From positions 1,234,125-1,298,124 of the forward strand of contig JAYKAV010002788.1 of assembly GCA_035582835.1 (NCBI GenBank): DNA of 64,000 nucleotides. Reading direction: 5' to 3'. The notes under the pieces were generated by a model, which was given only the letters and a program-made list of their open reading frames with translations, did no database searches and was not told the DNA's origin. A program made the position numbers and the translations under genes. Shown one piece after another: positions 22,235-34,440 of this stretch; position 1 is the stretch's first letter, and each line of letters starts with the position of its first letter. The stretch is from Phoebastria nigripes (lineage: Eukaryota; Chordata; Aves; Procellariiformes; Diomedeidae).

Positions 22235-22770
22235 AATTCATACAGAGATTTAGATTGGAAGGAACCTCTGGAGCNTGTCAAGTCCAATGCCCTGCTCAAA
22301 GCTGGGACAACTTCCACGTAAGAGCAGATTGCTCAGGACCTTGTCCAGTCAACTTCTGAAATCTCCAAAGATGGAGATGCTACAGCCTCCCTGGACAACA
22401 TCTCAGCACCGAACCACTTTGGTGCTGAAGTCCTCAAGTCCAACAGGAATTTCCTTTGATGCAACTAGTGACCATTGCTTCTTGTCCTTTCCCTGTGCAC
22501 CTATGCGAAGGGTTTGGCTCTAGGTCCTTTCTCCAGGTAGCAGAAGACAGCAGTTGCTTCACCCTTTCCTCATATGCCATGTACTCCAGCCCTCTAACCA
22601 TCTTAGTGGTCTTCAGTGGACCTTCTCTGGTTTGTAAGTATCTTTCTTGCCCTGAGGGCCCCAAATGACACAGATGTACTCCAGATGTGGTCTTATGAGT
22701 CCAGAGCAGATGGATGTAATTGTGTTGGTACCTGACCAGGGCTTTGACTTTAATGCTTGGGGTGGGCAAT
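22235..22770 (-). mobile_element. CR1 LINE, 3' part, minus strand
   Basis: The + strand carries the reverse complement of a CR1 3' end. It begins near GATTTAGATTGGAAGGAACC and TCAAGTCCAATGCCCTGCTC, continues through CTGGACAACATCTCAGCACC, and reaches the block for MVRGLEYMAYEERVKQL (read on the minus strand, about 22560-22610). Further right, CCAGATGTGGTCTTATGAG and GTGTTGGTACCTGACCAGG also fit CR1. A single N lies at 22275. The coding frame is decayed, and the copy is 5'-truncated. Confidence 0.9.
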
Positions 22771-23669
22771 AGTGAATGCAGTTCTTAAGAAGAACTGTCT
22801 ATAGAGACTTTGGTTTCTTACACTAAGCTTACCTTTGGGGCAGGAGGGTGCGGGGATCGTTGGTGTTGGTTTTTCTCCTGGTCATTCTGAAAGCATGTTA
22901 TCCTTCATGGCTCTTTGCATTTCTGTCTTGTAGGAGCCCTATTCCAGCACATAAAATAAGTATTTATCCATTTGTTGGTCCTGTTTTCAATTCTTAGAGC
23001 TAACATGGAGGGGCTGCACCACTACCCCTCTCTACTGAAAGCCCTGGGACTGACAGAAGTCCTGGAAAATACGAGAGCTGTGTTCGTTCTCCATGTGTGA
23101 GGGGAATTAATCCACCAAACTGCAACTTTAGAAGGACTGGCATGAACANGGGAGGCTTCCTACTGTCATAATGCAGCTGAAAGGCTTTTGGATACAGAAG
23201 GGCAGGAGCGCTTGGAGGGAGCTTCACTGGGAAGGGTGGTGTNAGACAGGCAAAGAAATGCCTCATCTAAAGTTCTGCTGGGGCCTCGGCATTGGGCAGG
23301 GTCAAGCTATAGAGCTGGGTATGCACCAGCTGAAATTTGGACCTTGCAGAGACTGAATGTGCAGAAGGGGATGTGAGGATCTCNATGCCACATCTATGAT
23401 AAGTAAGAACTCTTCTGGGTTCAGTGTCAAGGGATGTTCTGTGCCAAATTACAGTCTGCTTATAAGTATTTGGCATAAAGTGATATCAGCAGCTTCAAAC
23501 TCACCAGCAGGATGCGAAAATTTCCAAACTTTAGGCAGTTAAAAGCAAGATTATTAACATAGGAATCAGGTCAGCAGCTCTGCTACCTGTCAGGTTGTAG
23601 TCTTAAACTGTGAAGTTCAGGAGCACAGCCCTCAGACTTTTCTGCAAAGATATACGTGCTGCAAATGGG
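22771..23669. other. Intergenic, no recognised feature
   Basis: 0.9 kb between the CR1 and the large gap, with Ns at 23150, 23243 and 23384. The density of Ns indicates poor assembly here. No gene is seen. Confidence 0.55.
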
Positions 23670-24665
23670 NNNNNNNNNNNNNNNNNNNNNNNNNNNNNNN
23701 NNNNNNNNNNNNNNNNNNNNNNNNNNNNNNNNNNNNNNNNNNNNNNNNNNNNNNNNNNNNNNNNNNNNNNNNNNNNNNNNNNNNNNNNNNNNNNNNNNNN
23801 NNNNNNNNNNNNNNNNNNNNNNNNNNNNNNNNNNNNNNNNNNNNNNNNNNNNNNNNNNNNNNNNNNNNNNNNNNNNNNNNNNNNNNNNNNNNNNNNNNNN
23901 NNNNNNNNNNNNNNNNNNNNNNNNNNNNNNNNNNNNNNNNNNNNNNNNNNNNNNNNNNNNNNNNNNNNNNNNNNNNNNNNNNNNNNNNNNNNNNNNNNNN
24001 NNNNNNNNNNNNNNNNNNNNNNNNNNNNNNNNNNNNNNNNNNNNNNNNNNNNNNNNNNNNNNNNNNNNNNNNNNNNNNNNNNNNNNNNNNNNNNNNNNNN
24101 NNNNNNNNNNNNNNNNNNNNNNNNNNNNNNNNNNNNNNNNNNNNNNNNNNNNNNNNNNNNNNNNNNNNNNNNNNNNNNNNNNNNNNNNNNNNNNNNNNNN
24201 NNNNNNNNNNNNNNNNNNNNNNNNNNNNNNNNNNNNNNNNNNNNNNNNNNNNNNNNNNNNNNNNNNNNNNNNNNNNNNNNNNNNNNNNNNNNNNNNNNNN
24301 NNNNNNNNNNNNNNNNNNNNNNNNNNNNNNNNNNNNNNNNNNNNNNNNNNNNNNNNNNNNNNNNNNNNNNNNNNNNNNNNNNNNNNNNNNNNNNNNNNNN
24401 NNNNNNNNNNNNNNNNNNNNNNNNNNNNNNNNNNNNNNNNNNNNNNNNNNNNNNNNNNNNNNNNNNNNNNNNNNNNNNNNNNNNNNNNNNNNNNNNNNNN
24501 NNNNNNNNNNNNNNNNNNNNNNNNNNNNNNNNNNNNNNNNNNNNNNNNNNNNNNNNNNNNNNNNNNNNNNNNNNNNNNNNNNNNNNNNNNNNNNNNNNNN
24601 NNNNNNNNNNNNNNNNNNNNNNNNNNNNNNNNNNNNNNNNNNNNNNNNNNNNNNNNNNNNNNNNN
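23670..24665. other. Assembly gap (996 N)
   Basis: A run of 996 Ns, flanked on the right by a run of A at 24666-24674. Its content is unknown, and an exon or repeat here would be invisible. Confidence 0.98.
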
Positions 24666-27600
24666 AAAAAAAAAGTAAAATGAAGGTAATTCTATAGAAA
24701 ATGTGAGTTACTTTGAATTAACCTGATTGTCAGGCAGCTGTTGGATGGTTTAGAGTACACTAACAGTTACAAGCCCCAGGTCTGTAGGAGAAAGACTACA
24801 TGTAACCTGACTGATATCAGTGAAGTCTACTTGTGGTGCGTTCACTATTCGTAATACTCTTACAGAATAAGAATCTAATTTGTGCTTGTACGTGCAGGTG
24901 TCACTCTGAGGAAAAGCTGAAAGAGAGAACTCTCTTAAATTACAGCTAAACAGCCCTGAAGTCATGAGTTTCATCACTGACTTGGCTTCCTTCATAAACA
25001 GCATAGGTAGCCCTAAACACCTCTCATTATCTATCACTAGAGCTGATGAAAAGGCCTCAAACGAACTCTTTTTCTTATTCAGTTTTAAATCACTCCATCC
25101 CCCGTTGTGACACTGGTAAATAAGGGGGTTTTGTTGTTTTTTCCACCATGAAACCATGCTTTCAGAGATTTGCCATGCAAACAGTAAAGCTGAGTTCGAG
25201 TCACATTTTCTAGTCATTTTACTGCAAATTTCTGTGTAGATGAGCTTTAATGCTCCTTTTCTGTTGCTCCTTTCTCCTTTGCCTTGCAGACATTGTTTTT
25301 ACTCTTGCTAAAAGAAGATTTTGAAGTGTATCAATTCAGCAAGTGAAGAGTTAATGTGCCCTGGTTTTCTTGCTAGTGAATGACTGAGGCCCCCTGGTGC
25401 CTTATTTATTAGCAGAGCCGGGAACAGAGCGAAGCATTGCAGTAACTGAGTTTTCCGTTTGTCCTTGTGTTTAGTTATACGGGTAAAAGAGGAGTAAAGG
25501 TGAAGGAGAAAATGCTCTTCCAGTACACATTCGTGTCTGGATCCCACATTTCTTCAGTGCTCTCGTACCCTTTCTTTTTCTTGCGGTTTTTCTCATAACA
25601 GCATGGCTCTACAGTAGCTCTCAAATGAGAGGCAAAAAACCACATACCAAGCTCCACAACACACAGGAAGGGTTTCATTTTTTTCAGACTGGCTTTTATA
25701 ATCTTTGTTGCTTGCTCGGTTGGACAGTAGTGGTGGTGTTTGCTCTCTGGACTCCCCTTTGCATTTCTCCTTTCCGTTTCCCCCTGCTTTTTGAAAGGAT
25801 ATTTTGCATTACTTCAACCCTGGCTCACGTTTCCTTGGTTGCAGTTAGGTGCTCTGTAGTTCATTGCTTCTGTTTGTGCAAGAACCCACATCAAAGACTT
25901 CATCGTTCCCCGTTTAAAAGATCATACAGAGATCAAAAGTAAGACTTGAAAAGCCAAATCTCCCTGGAAAATAGCTTACCCAAAATATCAGCAAAAGCTG
26001 CATTCAGCAATTCTGAATGTTGTTTTTTGATTAATGCAGGTGTGGTTACAGCTCATGTAACTGGACACCATCTAGTGGGCAGAAGGTCAAAAATAATCTG
26101 ATTACAGTCATGTGTTGATCCATTCTCTGGGGTTTATTCAAATACTTAGAGTGGGCAATATATTGAATCTTCTTGCTGAAGATCTTTCTGTGATCACAGA
26201 CCAAAAATTTATTTCTTGTAGTGATTCACAAACTCAGAAAATTAAAAGTCAGCTTTCTTTCAAATCATCTACCAGTAGTTTGCAGCCATCACCAGTATAT
26301 TTATCATCTGAAATGATTTTCCAATAAGTATGATCAATCAGTATCTTGTTTAGGAGTAGTCTGATGTGTAGAATTCAGTAATGTATTTGAAACCAGTTGG
26401 TTCCTAGGTGTGTGCGGGTTTTTTGTTTGGGTCGTGGGTTGGGGGGTTCTTTGTCTGCTCTGATTTAAAAGCATAAACTATTTGAGTGCAATGCTTAAGA
26501 ACAACTTTGCAAGAGAAGTACTGCTTAGTATTTGCAACACAGGTTTACCCTAATATATGCTTAAAAACTCATGCGTTCAGCTGTTCTGAGGTTATTGGAG
26601 AGTGCAGTGTCTAAAAAATGCAAAAGACAACTCAGTGTTTGGTTTGGATGTTGTTCGTACAAACAAACATTTGTTAAGGCTTTAGTGCTGTTTGCCCATT
26701 TTTTTGTAAATAAAGTATTACTTTTTTTTTTTAACTTCTACTTGCTCATACACTGCAAACAGGATGTTGAGTAACTCATTTTGTGTTGGCTAGCACAGCA
26801 TGATGGATGAGTTGTGGAGACTCTCGGCTGATAGTATGGATTCCTTGTGTTGCTCTCTTCTTAGCAGAATAAAGCCAAATTTAAAAATAAGGAACAAATC
26901 TCAACCTTAATTATACAGTTGTTATATATTGTTAGTAGGTACTAAAACAGAGAACAGTACTAGGGTACTTTCTTTTCCTGAAGTCTGCAAGGCCTGTCGG
27001 TCAGGAATGAATATTTGTCAAAATAAGGTAAAACTGAAGAGTAGCAAATTTGAAATTAATCCCCTTCTTCTCTAAAATGCATATTTCTTTCAAGCATAGG
27101 AAGCTGATAGAGAGTTTACGTCTTGCTCACTGGAGCTGTCTCCCAACACAAATAGATGTCACCTGTTAGCAATGTATTTCAATTCCTTTACTTCATCTTA
27201 TGACAGTCATTCACTGTTCAATAGCTAAGTGAAAGACAAGGTCACTGTTTTGAAGCCCAAAGGTCTTAAATTGGCATCTAATATCAGAGCTGCTCACAAC
27301 AAAAAAGAGCTGTCCCAAAGAACAGACCAGCTGTTAATTTACAGCATCCAAATAGGAAAGTGGAGTTTAGGAACTGTGAACTCCTAGTCCAATGCACAAA
27401 GTTTGGAGAGGGGCTGAAATTCGAAACTTCGCAGCTGGGTCTCATTCTCTTTTATGAAAAGACCCTTATACTTTACCAGAGCTTTAGGCTATGCACACAA
27501 AGCTTGAGACATGAACCTCTGTCTTGAAGTAAATGTGTTAAAACAGGCAGGTCGTACAAATAAAAGCAGAAGAAACAAGAGATCTTGCACCAAAAGTCAT

Positions 27601-28769
27601 GTATGAGAAAACCCAGTAGATGTAGCCCTGCTTTATCCAGTGTCTCTAATGAACAACATGAAAAGTTGAGATCCAGGTAACTAGTGGAGTAAATTTAAAA
27701 TCTTTATTTAGTATCATAGCTCAAGCAAATCTTTACTAAAAAACTCTTAAAATATAGCCTCTATGTTCCTTGATATGGGAAACACAAATGGGTTATCTTA
27801 AACACCTATGGGTTATCTTAAACACTGCTATTAAATAGTCTCATTACCACCAGGAAAAAAATCTGAAGCCTCAAGTCGCAAAGAGCCCAATGCTCCCTTA
27901 CTTTTTCCTAAGAGGCACCCATGAAAGCCCATCCTCAGCCAGTCCTTGTGGGACCGCCCAGCAGCCACTTCAACACTGCACCCAGACTTGCTGTCAGCTC
28001 TTTGAATTACCTTTTCTACCTTCTTCGGAAATGAGTACCAATACACCATCAGCTTTACACAGCCCCAACTGCTGCAGGTTTTCACCCACCAAGCAGCCAC
28101 CAGCTCTCTCTCCCTTGCTCAATGTCGGGAAGCTTGCCCCAGACCCCTCATCCCTTCATAATCTCACTGGCAGCTTGCCTGGTTTTGCGCAGCTCCAGCA
28201 AGTTGTCTTTGATGCTGCTTTTGGCAGAGGAACTCAATGAACGGACTGATCTGATACAGAAATGAAATCACTGACATCCTTGTTGTTTGAAAGAAGTCAG
28301 ATTAGTGGGAAGCTGTGATTTCTTAGAGCAAACAGCTGGGGGGATATCGCAAACAGGTGTGCGATAGAAGTAACATACTTCAACTATGGATTAGAAGCAG
28401 CTGCGCTGAATTTTAAAAGAGTATTTGGCACCTACTGAGCAGAGGTTGTTAGAGAGGAGAAAGGTGAGAGGTTCAGTGGTTAGTGCCTGTCAGAATGAGA
28501 GGTCAGGGGGTCATTGAGTTGATTAGAGTTTTGTAGCATTCGCTGAGGGTTGGCATAAGGGCCTGTCTGATTTCTCTGTTTTGCTCTGTGGTCTTCTGTG
28601 GGTGTGCATTCTGCTTGAATAGTGCGCAGAATTGCAAGCTGTGCATGGTAGAAATTTTACAGGCCTGGGAAGAAATAATTGGCAATTTCAGAAACATTAT
28701 GTGTCTTAGTTCTTGTGTAAGTCAAGTGTGGAAGAGAGCGCTGAGCATCCCACATTCAAAGCTTGAACA
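24666..28769. other. Intergenic, no recognised gene
   Basis: 4.1 kb with no supported exon. It holds a 155-codon minus-strand open frame (24750-25217) without recognisable domains, a G-rich four-tract motif at 26416-26446 and a short 20-bp tandem duplication at 27788-27825. Confidence 0.6.
27788..27825 (+). repeat. Tandem duplication, 20-bp period, two copies
   Basis: ATGGGTTATCTTAAACAC occurs at 27788-27805 and identically at 27808-27825. The perfect identity suggests a recent slippage-type duplication. Confidence 0.9.
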
Positions 28770-28901
28770 CACGGTTTTGTGTTCAAATCTTTTCTATTGG
28801 CAGTTTTGTGACAGAAAGATAATATGACTTGCTCAGTTCTTTTGCTTTAAAACTGGGGAGATAATAGCTTCTCACCTCATGGTTTTGCTGTCAGGATCAA
28901 C
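28770..28901 (+). mobile_element. MIR-like tRNA-derived SINE, plus strand
   Basis: GTTTTGTGTTCAAATCT resembles the tRNA B-box region. It is followed by GACTTGCTCAGTTCTTTTGC, AAAACTGGGGAGATAATAGC and CACCTCATGGTTTTGCTGTC. These follow the order of the MIR core and tail (CTCAGTTTCC, AAAATGGGGATAATA, ACCTCATAGGGTTGTTGTGA). It is old and diverged, and the left edge is uncertain. Confidence 0.65.
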
Positions 28902-31900
28902 TTCTGACCATGAGTATGAGAAGGTTTACAGAATTGCTGTTTAACAGAACCAGGGCAGACGCAGTCTTGGTCTAATGTGGGGAGGTGGATGAGGAGGAAG
29001 GCTGCATGGGTCTGACCACATTTGCTGCTCCTCTGGCAGTGACAGTAGCGGGCCACAGCTCTGCTGCCCACTCAGTAAGTCTGTCTGTTCCTCACTTACG
29101 CCACAGTGCAAGACCTTTACTCCTGCGCGTGAGCCGTTCACTAAGATATCTTAGGTGGGGGGTAAGGCCAGATTCATGGAGATGAAGGAGGGGCAGATGA
29201 TGGAAATGTTGGGCCCTTTTGCATTTTTAAACAAGTGGAACTCTTCACAACCCTTCTCTAAAGTCAAGATTGGAAAAATGCTTTGTCANCATATTTTTGC
29301 TGCCTATAAAGAAGGTTATCAAACTTAAGGTAATGAGGAGCTTTTTCTGATTTGGTTTGATTTAAATTCCACCCCATGTGTATATGCATGTGAGAGAAAA
29401 CAAATACATCAGAAAAATGGCAGCCTCATCCATGGAGGGTTACAGGCTGAAACAAGATGCGTGATGGGTAGGTAAGCCCAAAGACCGGGCTGGATCTGGG
29501 GCACATGAACAGAAACAGCCAGGTAAAAATTGTGTCCATAGGCCTCACTGCTTACCTCTGTTATTAGGTTGGAGTTACCAGGATGCATTTGGGAAGGGCA
29601 TGCTTTTGAAGAGGAACTCAGTAGTGTACCAGTGGTGGGTTCAGTGACTTGCAAGAGGAAGGTTTTTCTGGGGTAACATGGGAGGCAGTGTGAAAGTGCA
29701 GGAAGAGAAGTAGAAAATCACCCTTTTGCTAGGGTAGAACTAGACTGTGAAAGTTTTTGAAGAAAGGACAAGAAATTGGTACCAGAGACAACAGGAAAAG
29801 GTTAAAGTTGAGGATGATAAGAGGAAGAATCAAGACTACCCATGACAGTTTAGACAACCCAGAGGAAGAGTCATCTGGATCAGCAAGGAGTAGATGAGTT
29901 GCCAAAGCAGGGGGTTAACAGGTTTGGATGACAAGTTTAGCAGCGCTAATTATGGAATTGAACAGTGATGTGACTGGCTGGAAGGAGAGTTTGACTGGAC
30001 AGAAAAAAGGGGAGGTTTCAGAAGGGAGGTTGGGTGTTGTGTTCTGACCCTCTAGGACACAGTGAAAGGGCTTAAAAACACTTCTCTGTAATTGATGTTT
30101 TGCTTTTTGTGTGAATGGTTTTTGTAGCAGGCAAGGCTAAGCATTGTGAGATTACCTGAATGCAACAGTAAAAATCATGTAAGCATCACTGAAGGAAGTT
30201 AATGGAAGAGTTGTACAAGAGNAGGAACAAAAGGCTTAAAAGATAACACACATAGTGGCCACGGGACAAAGACATAAATAATAGGTTCAATCTAGAATTT
30301 TAAGTAATTTGTTTGACATAATCCAGTATAAGTGACAGAGAAAGCTATCTGTTAATGTGTTTAGAATGCATTGTAATTAAGGTCAGTACAGCATTTCAAA
30401 TGCGAAGTGCTGTTCCTCTTCTCCCCGACTCCTGTATAACCAACCTCTGGGAATTTGAAAAGGATTTACCTTTGTAAAGGGTTCCACAAGTGGAAACCTT
30501 CCTACACGGTGTATGCAAAAGGCAGTCTGTCAGTTTTAGAAATACTTTACATAAAGAACTGCTAAACAATAATTGTCCCATACTTCACTACAGTCCCCAA
30601 GTAGTGGGCTGTGATCCTTGGATGAAGGATGAAGAAAAATTGCCAAGTTGCAAAATCAGCTGCTACAAAATGTCAAGAGCTCTTGCAAAGAATTCTCTAC
30701 TTTCCTTCCAAGGAATGTTGAGGTTAGAGCTCTGTGCTATTGCATGTTCTCACCACATATTTTAGCTGGTGGGAGAGTTAAGACTTCTTTTGCACTTTCA
30801 GTTTTAAAATCTGCTGACTAGCAAACAAAAAGCAAAGAGGGTGAATTTTAGTCTGAGAGGAAATACTTAAGGCCAGTACTTGCATGTCTCATCTCAGTAG
30901 CAAATGTGAGTGCTCTGCAACTGTGTATTCACGCTGATAAATCAGGGGAGCAGAATCTGATCTAATGTTTTGTCCTACTGCGACGCTTGTTTTTTGTGGG
31001 ATGTTCTTCATTTCCCTATTTTGGGGGGACATTTTCATGTACCCCCTATTTTCTGGTTTCTCAGGGCCTGCATAGCATCAGAGTAAGGCATAGCATTCTC
31101 AAATCTTCAAAACTTTGTAATGGTTAAAATGTTACAGTGTCTTTCACTTAATATGTTTCCCATGCCTTCTGGAGCAAGGCCTGAAAAGAAGAGTAGAGGT
31201 NGAACTGCTTTTGAGAGTACTGTGTTAGGTACCCCTAACAGCCCTTCTTCAGCTGAAGGTGTTTCCTAGTGTCTACTTTTGCCTTCTGAAGCTGGGTGGT
31301 GGTGGTTTTGCAGCCAGTGGCTGAAGGGTCCTGTTCCTGAGGACAGGCACAGGGTATCTGCCTGGAAAGCCNGTGGCCGCAGCTGGAGTTTGCTCAAAAG
31401 AACCAGAGTCACTTTGAAAGGTTGGATCCATCTTGCAGATCAACAGCCCAGTTGCCAACTTAACCCTGGGAAGGGAGAGCTGAGCTCCAGACAGCAACAG
31501 TTTCTACTGGGGCAGTACTTAAACACCTCTGCTCAAACACAGATTTAGCCCTGTCTGCTGCAGGTCTCTAATGGAAGGACTGACGGTTTGGGCAGAGCTC
31601 TCTGCAGGGGGCCAGCCCATTTGAAAAAAAGTGTTGGTGAGAATCGATGCTGTTGTTCATGGTGGCCTAGTGAAAGAGCAGTATCGGCAAGAAAGCAGCA
31701 GCCCGAAGGTGCTGCATGAGCAATGATATTTCTCAGGACTTCACCCTGAAACCGTGAGATACCGGTTCAGGGGTCTGAGAAGGGAGCATGCTCTGGGGAA
31801 TTGTCCCACGGAAGTCTGGGTGGGAGCAGTACTTACCACTAGGTGGTAGTGTATCAACACAGCATCTCTTTCCCCCGGCTGTGAGCTTGTCAAACCTGAA

Positions 31901-33799
31901 GCAGGGGCAGGCAGGGTGGGCTTGGGGCAGGGAGTTGGCTGGGCAGGGTTTGGACCTGCAGAACTTCTGCCGTGGTGCGTAGGCTACAAAGGAATGTAAC
32001 TTTGCAAGTTCTCTGCAAAACCTGTGGTGATGGGGGATTTGAACAGTAGCACCAGAAGTTCAGAAGGTAAAATGTTAGTAGAAAATGGAACAAAAAAGAT
32101 GAGCGGCCAGCTCTGGGAGTGGAACAGAGACGAGCTGTAATCTGGCCAAACATGGTGAGGCGTACCCCTTGGGATGGCACTGTGCCAAACAGACTTTCTG
32201 GATTACTAGAAAACAGCTATTCTAAGGAAGCTGCTATCATTTTATTAAGTTATCTTAGAGCTCTTAGCTGCTATCATGCTACTGAGACGACTCTGCATTA
32301 AGGCATCTAAGCCCTATGCAATCTTTAGTTTACGGGTCCCTGGACAGTACTACACTTCACAGCAAATCTCCCAAAAAGCTGCACTGAAACACAGTTAAGT
32401 TCATTTCTATCAGTAATATGTATCACAGCAATTGCTGTCTTTTTTCTTGAACGAAGGCATTATGAATGCCAATGTTAAGGTTCAGTTTGAGAGACTCAAA
32501 CAGTGCAGGCAGAGAGAAGCTCAGACCTGTGAAATAACCTTTGTTCTGCTCTGTACTGGTAACAGCCAGCAGTAATACTGGGGCTAGTCAGTGATCTTCT
32601 CATTAAATAGTTCCCTATGGAAACAAAGTTCTAACAAAGCAACCTGTTGCAAAAAATGTTAATTCTGGTAAAACATGCAACAAACCCCAACAGGTTGATT
32701 TTTCTTCTAGCACACTCTCCTGCCTGCAGGTCAGACCATCTGCCTGCCAGCCCGTTGGGACCAGCTGCCATGTCAGGCAGTCAGTGTCCTGGGTTACCAA
32801 CATGCCCCTCAACCTTGGTCAAGCAGAGAGTACCTGGCTACTGGCCACCCCAGAGCACAGTGGAGCCNTTGGAACAGACTGTGGGAGAAGGTCCAGATCT
32901 GTGACTCATCTGACATTGAATCTTTGCAAAAGATATTTTTCACGTGCTAAACCTCCTATCTCCAATTGTTTGTTCCAGTTCTGGAAAAAAAAATTAAAAT
33001 CTTCCTCAGGAGAGGAATTGTGGTGCCTGTTCAGAACTGACCAGCGTGCTTATCAGGAAGCCGTTGTAATGAATACTGTCCCACCTTAGATCACCTTGGC
33101 TTTTCAACTCTCTCAAGATTTTCATCTGCCTTCCTCCATCAGGCAGGGATTGTGAGGCTATCGAAGTAGCTAAGCCAACTGAATGGGAATGTAGTTCAAA
33201 AAAATAAAAATTTGAAAACGTCTCCTTCTGGAGGATCATCACTGGTCCTTGAGCCAGGGGTTGAACAACACTAAGATAGCTGGCCTAGCTGTTTTTCCGT
33301 TCCAGCGTGTCAGGGAGAGGTTCCGAAATCTGAATGTAGTACTCTATCCCTGATTTAAAAGATCTTTCATCTGGAGTAGTTCTGGGCATTTCAGCATGTT
33401 TTATTAATTAATGAATAAATTGACCCCTTTGTAGAAAAGGTTTTAAATGTTTTGTATTAAAGCCACAAAATAATGAGGATAGTTACTAACACCTTGCAAA
33501 ATAATAATGGAAGGATAAACTACAATAATAGGGTCATCTAAGTATCTGAAAATAGGGGATGATACAAGTGGAGAAAATCTGAGATAATTCTCTCTCAACA
33601 CTAATGTGCCATTCAATTTTCTTCTCTATGCAAAAGGCCTTTTATATATGGCACTTTGAAATAGCAATATTTTTAAGCCAAGACCTGAATTAAGTATACA
33701 TTTCTAGGCCAAATACTGCACAGAGTTTAGTGGATTCAATATACTGTTTAGCAAGTATTCATAGCATGAGAAACTACTGCCACATTTGTCTGGGAGCTT
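28902..33799. other. Intergenic, no recognised gene
   Basis: 4.9 kb, mixed composition, with Ns at 29288, 30222, 31201, 31373 and 32868. A bulged hairpin occurs at 31023-31046. No coding or RNA gene is recognised. Confidence 0.55.
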
Positions 33800-34440
33800 A
33801 GCGCTCGGAGGGAACATCTAAAACAGAGAGTCCAGTTGTCTGCTGTTGCAGGCAGCCTTGTCCTATTATCCCTTTATCAGATTTATCAAGCTTCATCTTA
33901 AAACTGATTAGGCCTCTTGCAGCCACTGTCCCTGCCTGGAAATCTGTTCCAGAGCATTACTTTATTGATGGGTAGAAATAATAGTCTAAATTTTTATGTG
34001 GCTGGTTCACAGCCATGTGTTCTTGTGCCAACATTATCCCACTGCTTAAACTGCTCTTTCCCTTTCTTTTTGTTTCTTTCCAATGTTTTTACAAAAAGCA
34101 ATCATATGCCCTCCCAGACTTCGTTAGACAAAACAAGCTTAGCTGTTTTAGTTTCCTCTTATAAGATAGTTTTAGATTCCCAACATCTTTCTCTGCATCC
34201 CTTCCAACACCAATTCATTTTTCCTGAACGTGGGGGACCGTGATGCTGTGCTTTGTTCTGGAAAAGCCTCATCCAGGCAATGCCTCGTACCGTGGCATTA
34301 GTGCACAGGGCTTTTCTGCGAGATTGCTGCAGTGCATGCAAGCTTTTGGCAACTAGTCCCATCATCCACCATCCCAGGCGTGCCCGGCCCAGCTCAGCTG
34401 AGTGTCCTATATCATTACATCCCTTCCACTGAGGAAGCAA
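33800..34440 (-). mobile_element. Old CR1 LINE fragment, minus strand
   Basis: The + strand shows the reverse complement of an old CR1 3' region: AAGCTTCATCTTAAAACTGA, TGGAAATCTGTTCCAGAGCA, TGGGTAGAAATAATAGTCTA, CATGTGTTCTTGTGCCAACA and AAGCAATCATATGCCCTCCC. These continue to GAACGTGGGGGACCGTGATG and CGTGGCATTAGTGCACAG. The order is that of CR1 families in archosaurs and turtles. Both boundaries are approximate. Confidence 0.8.
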
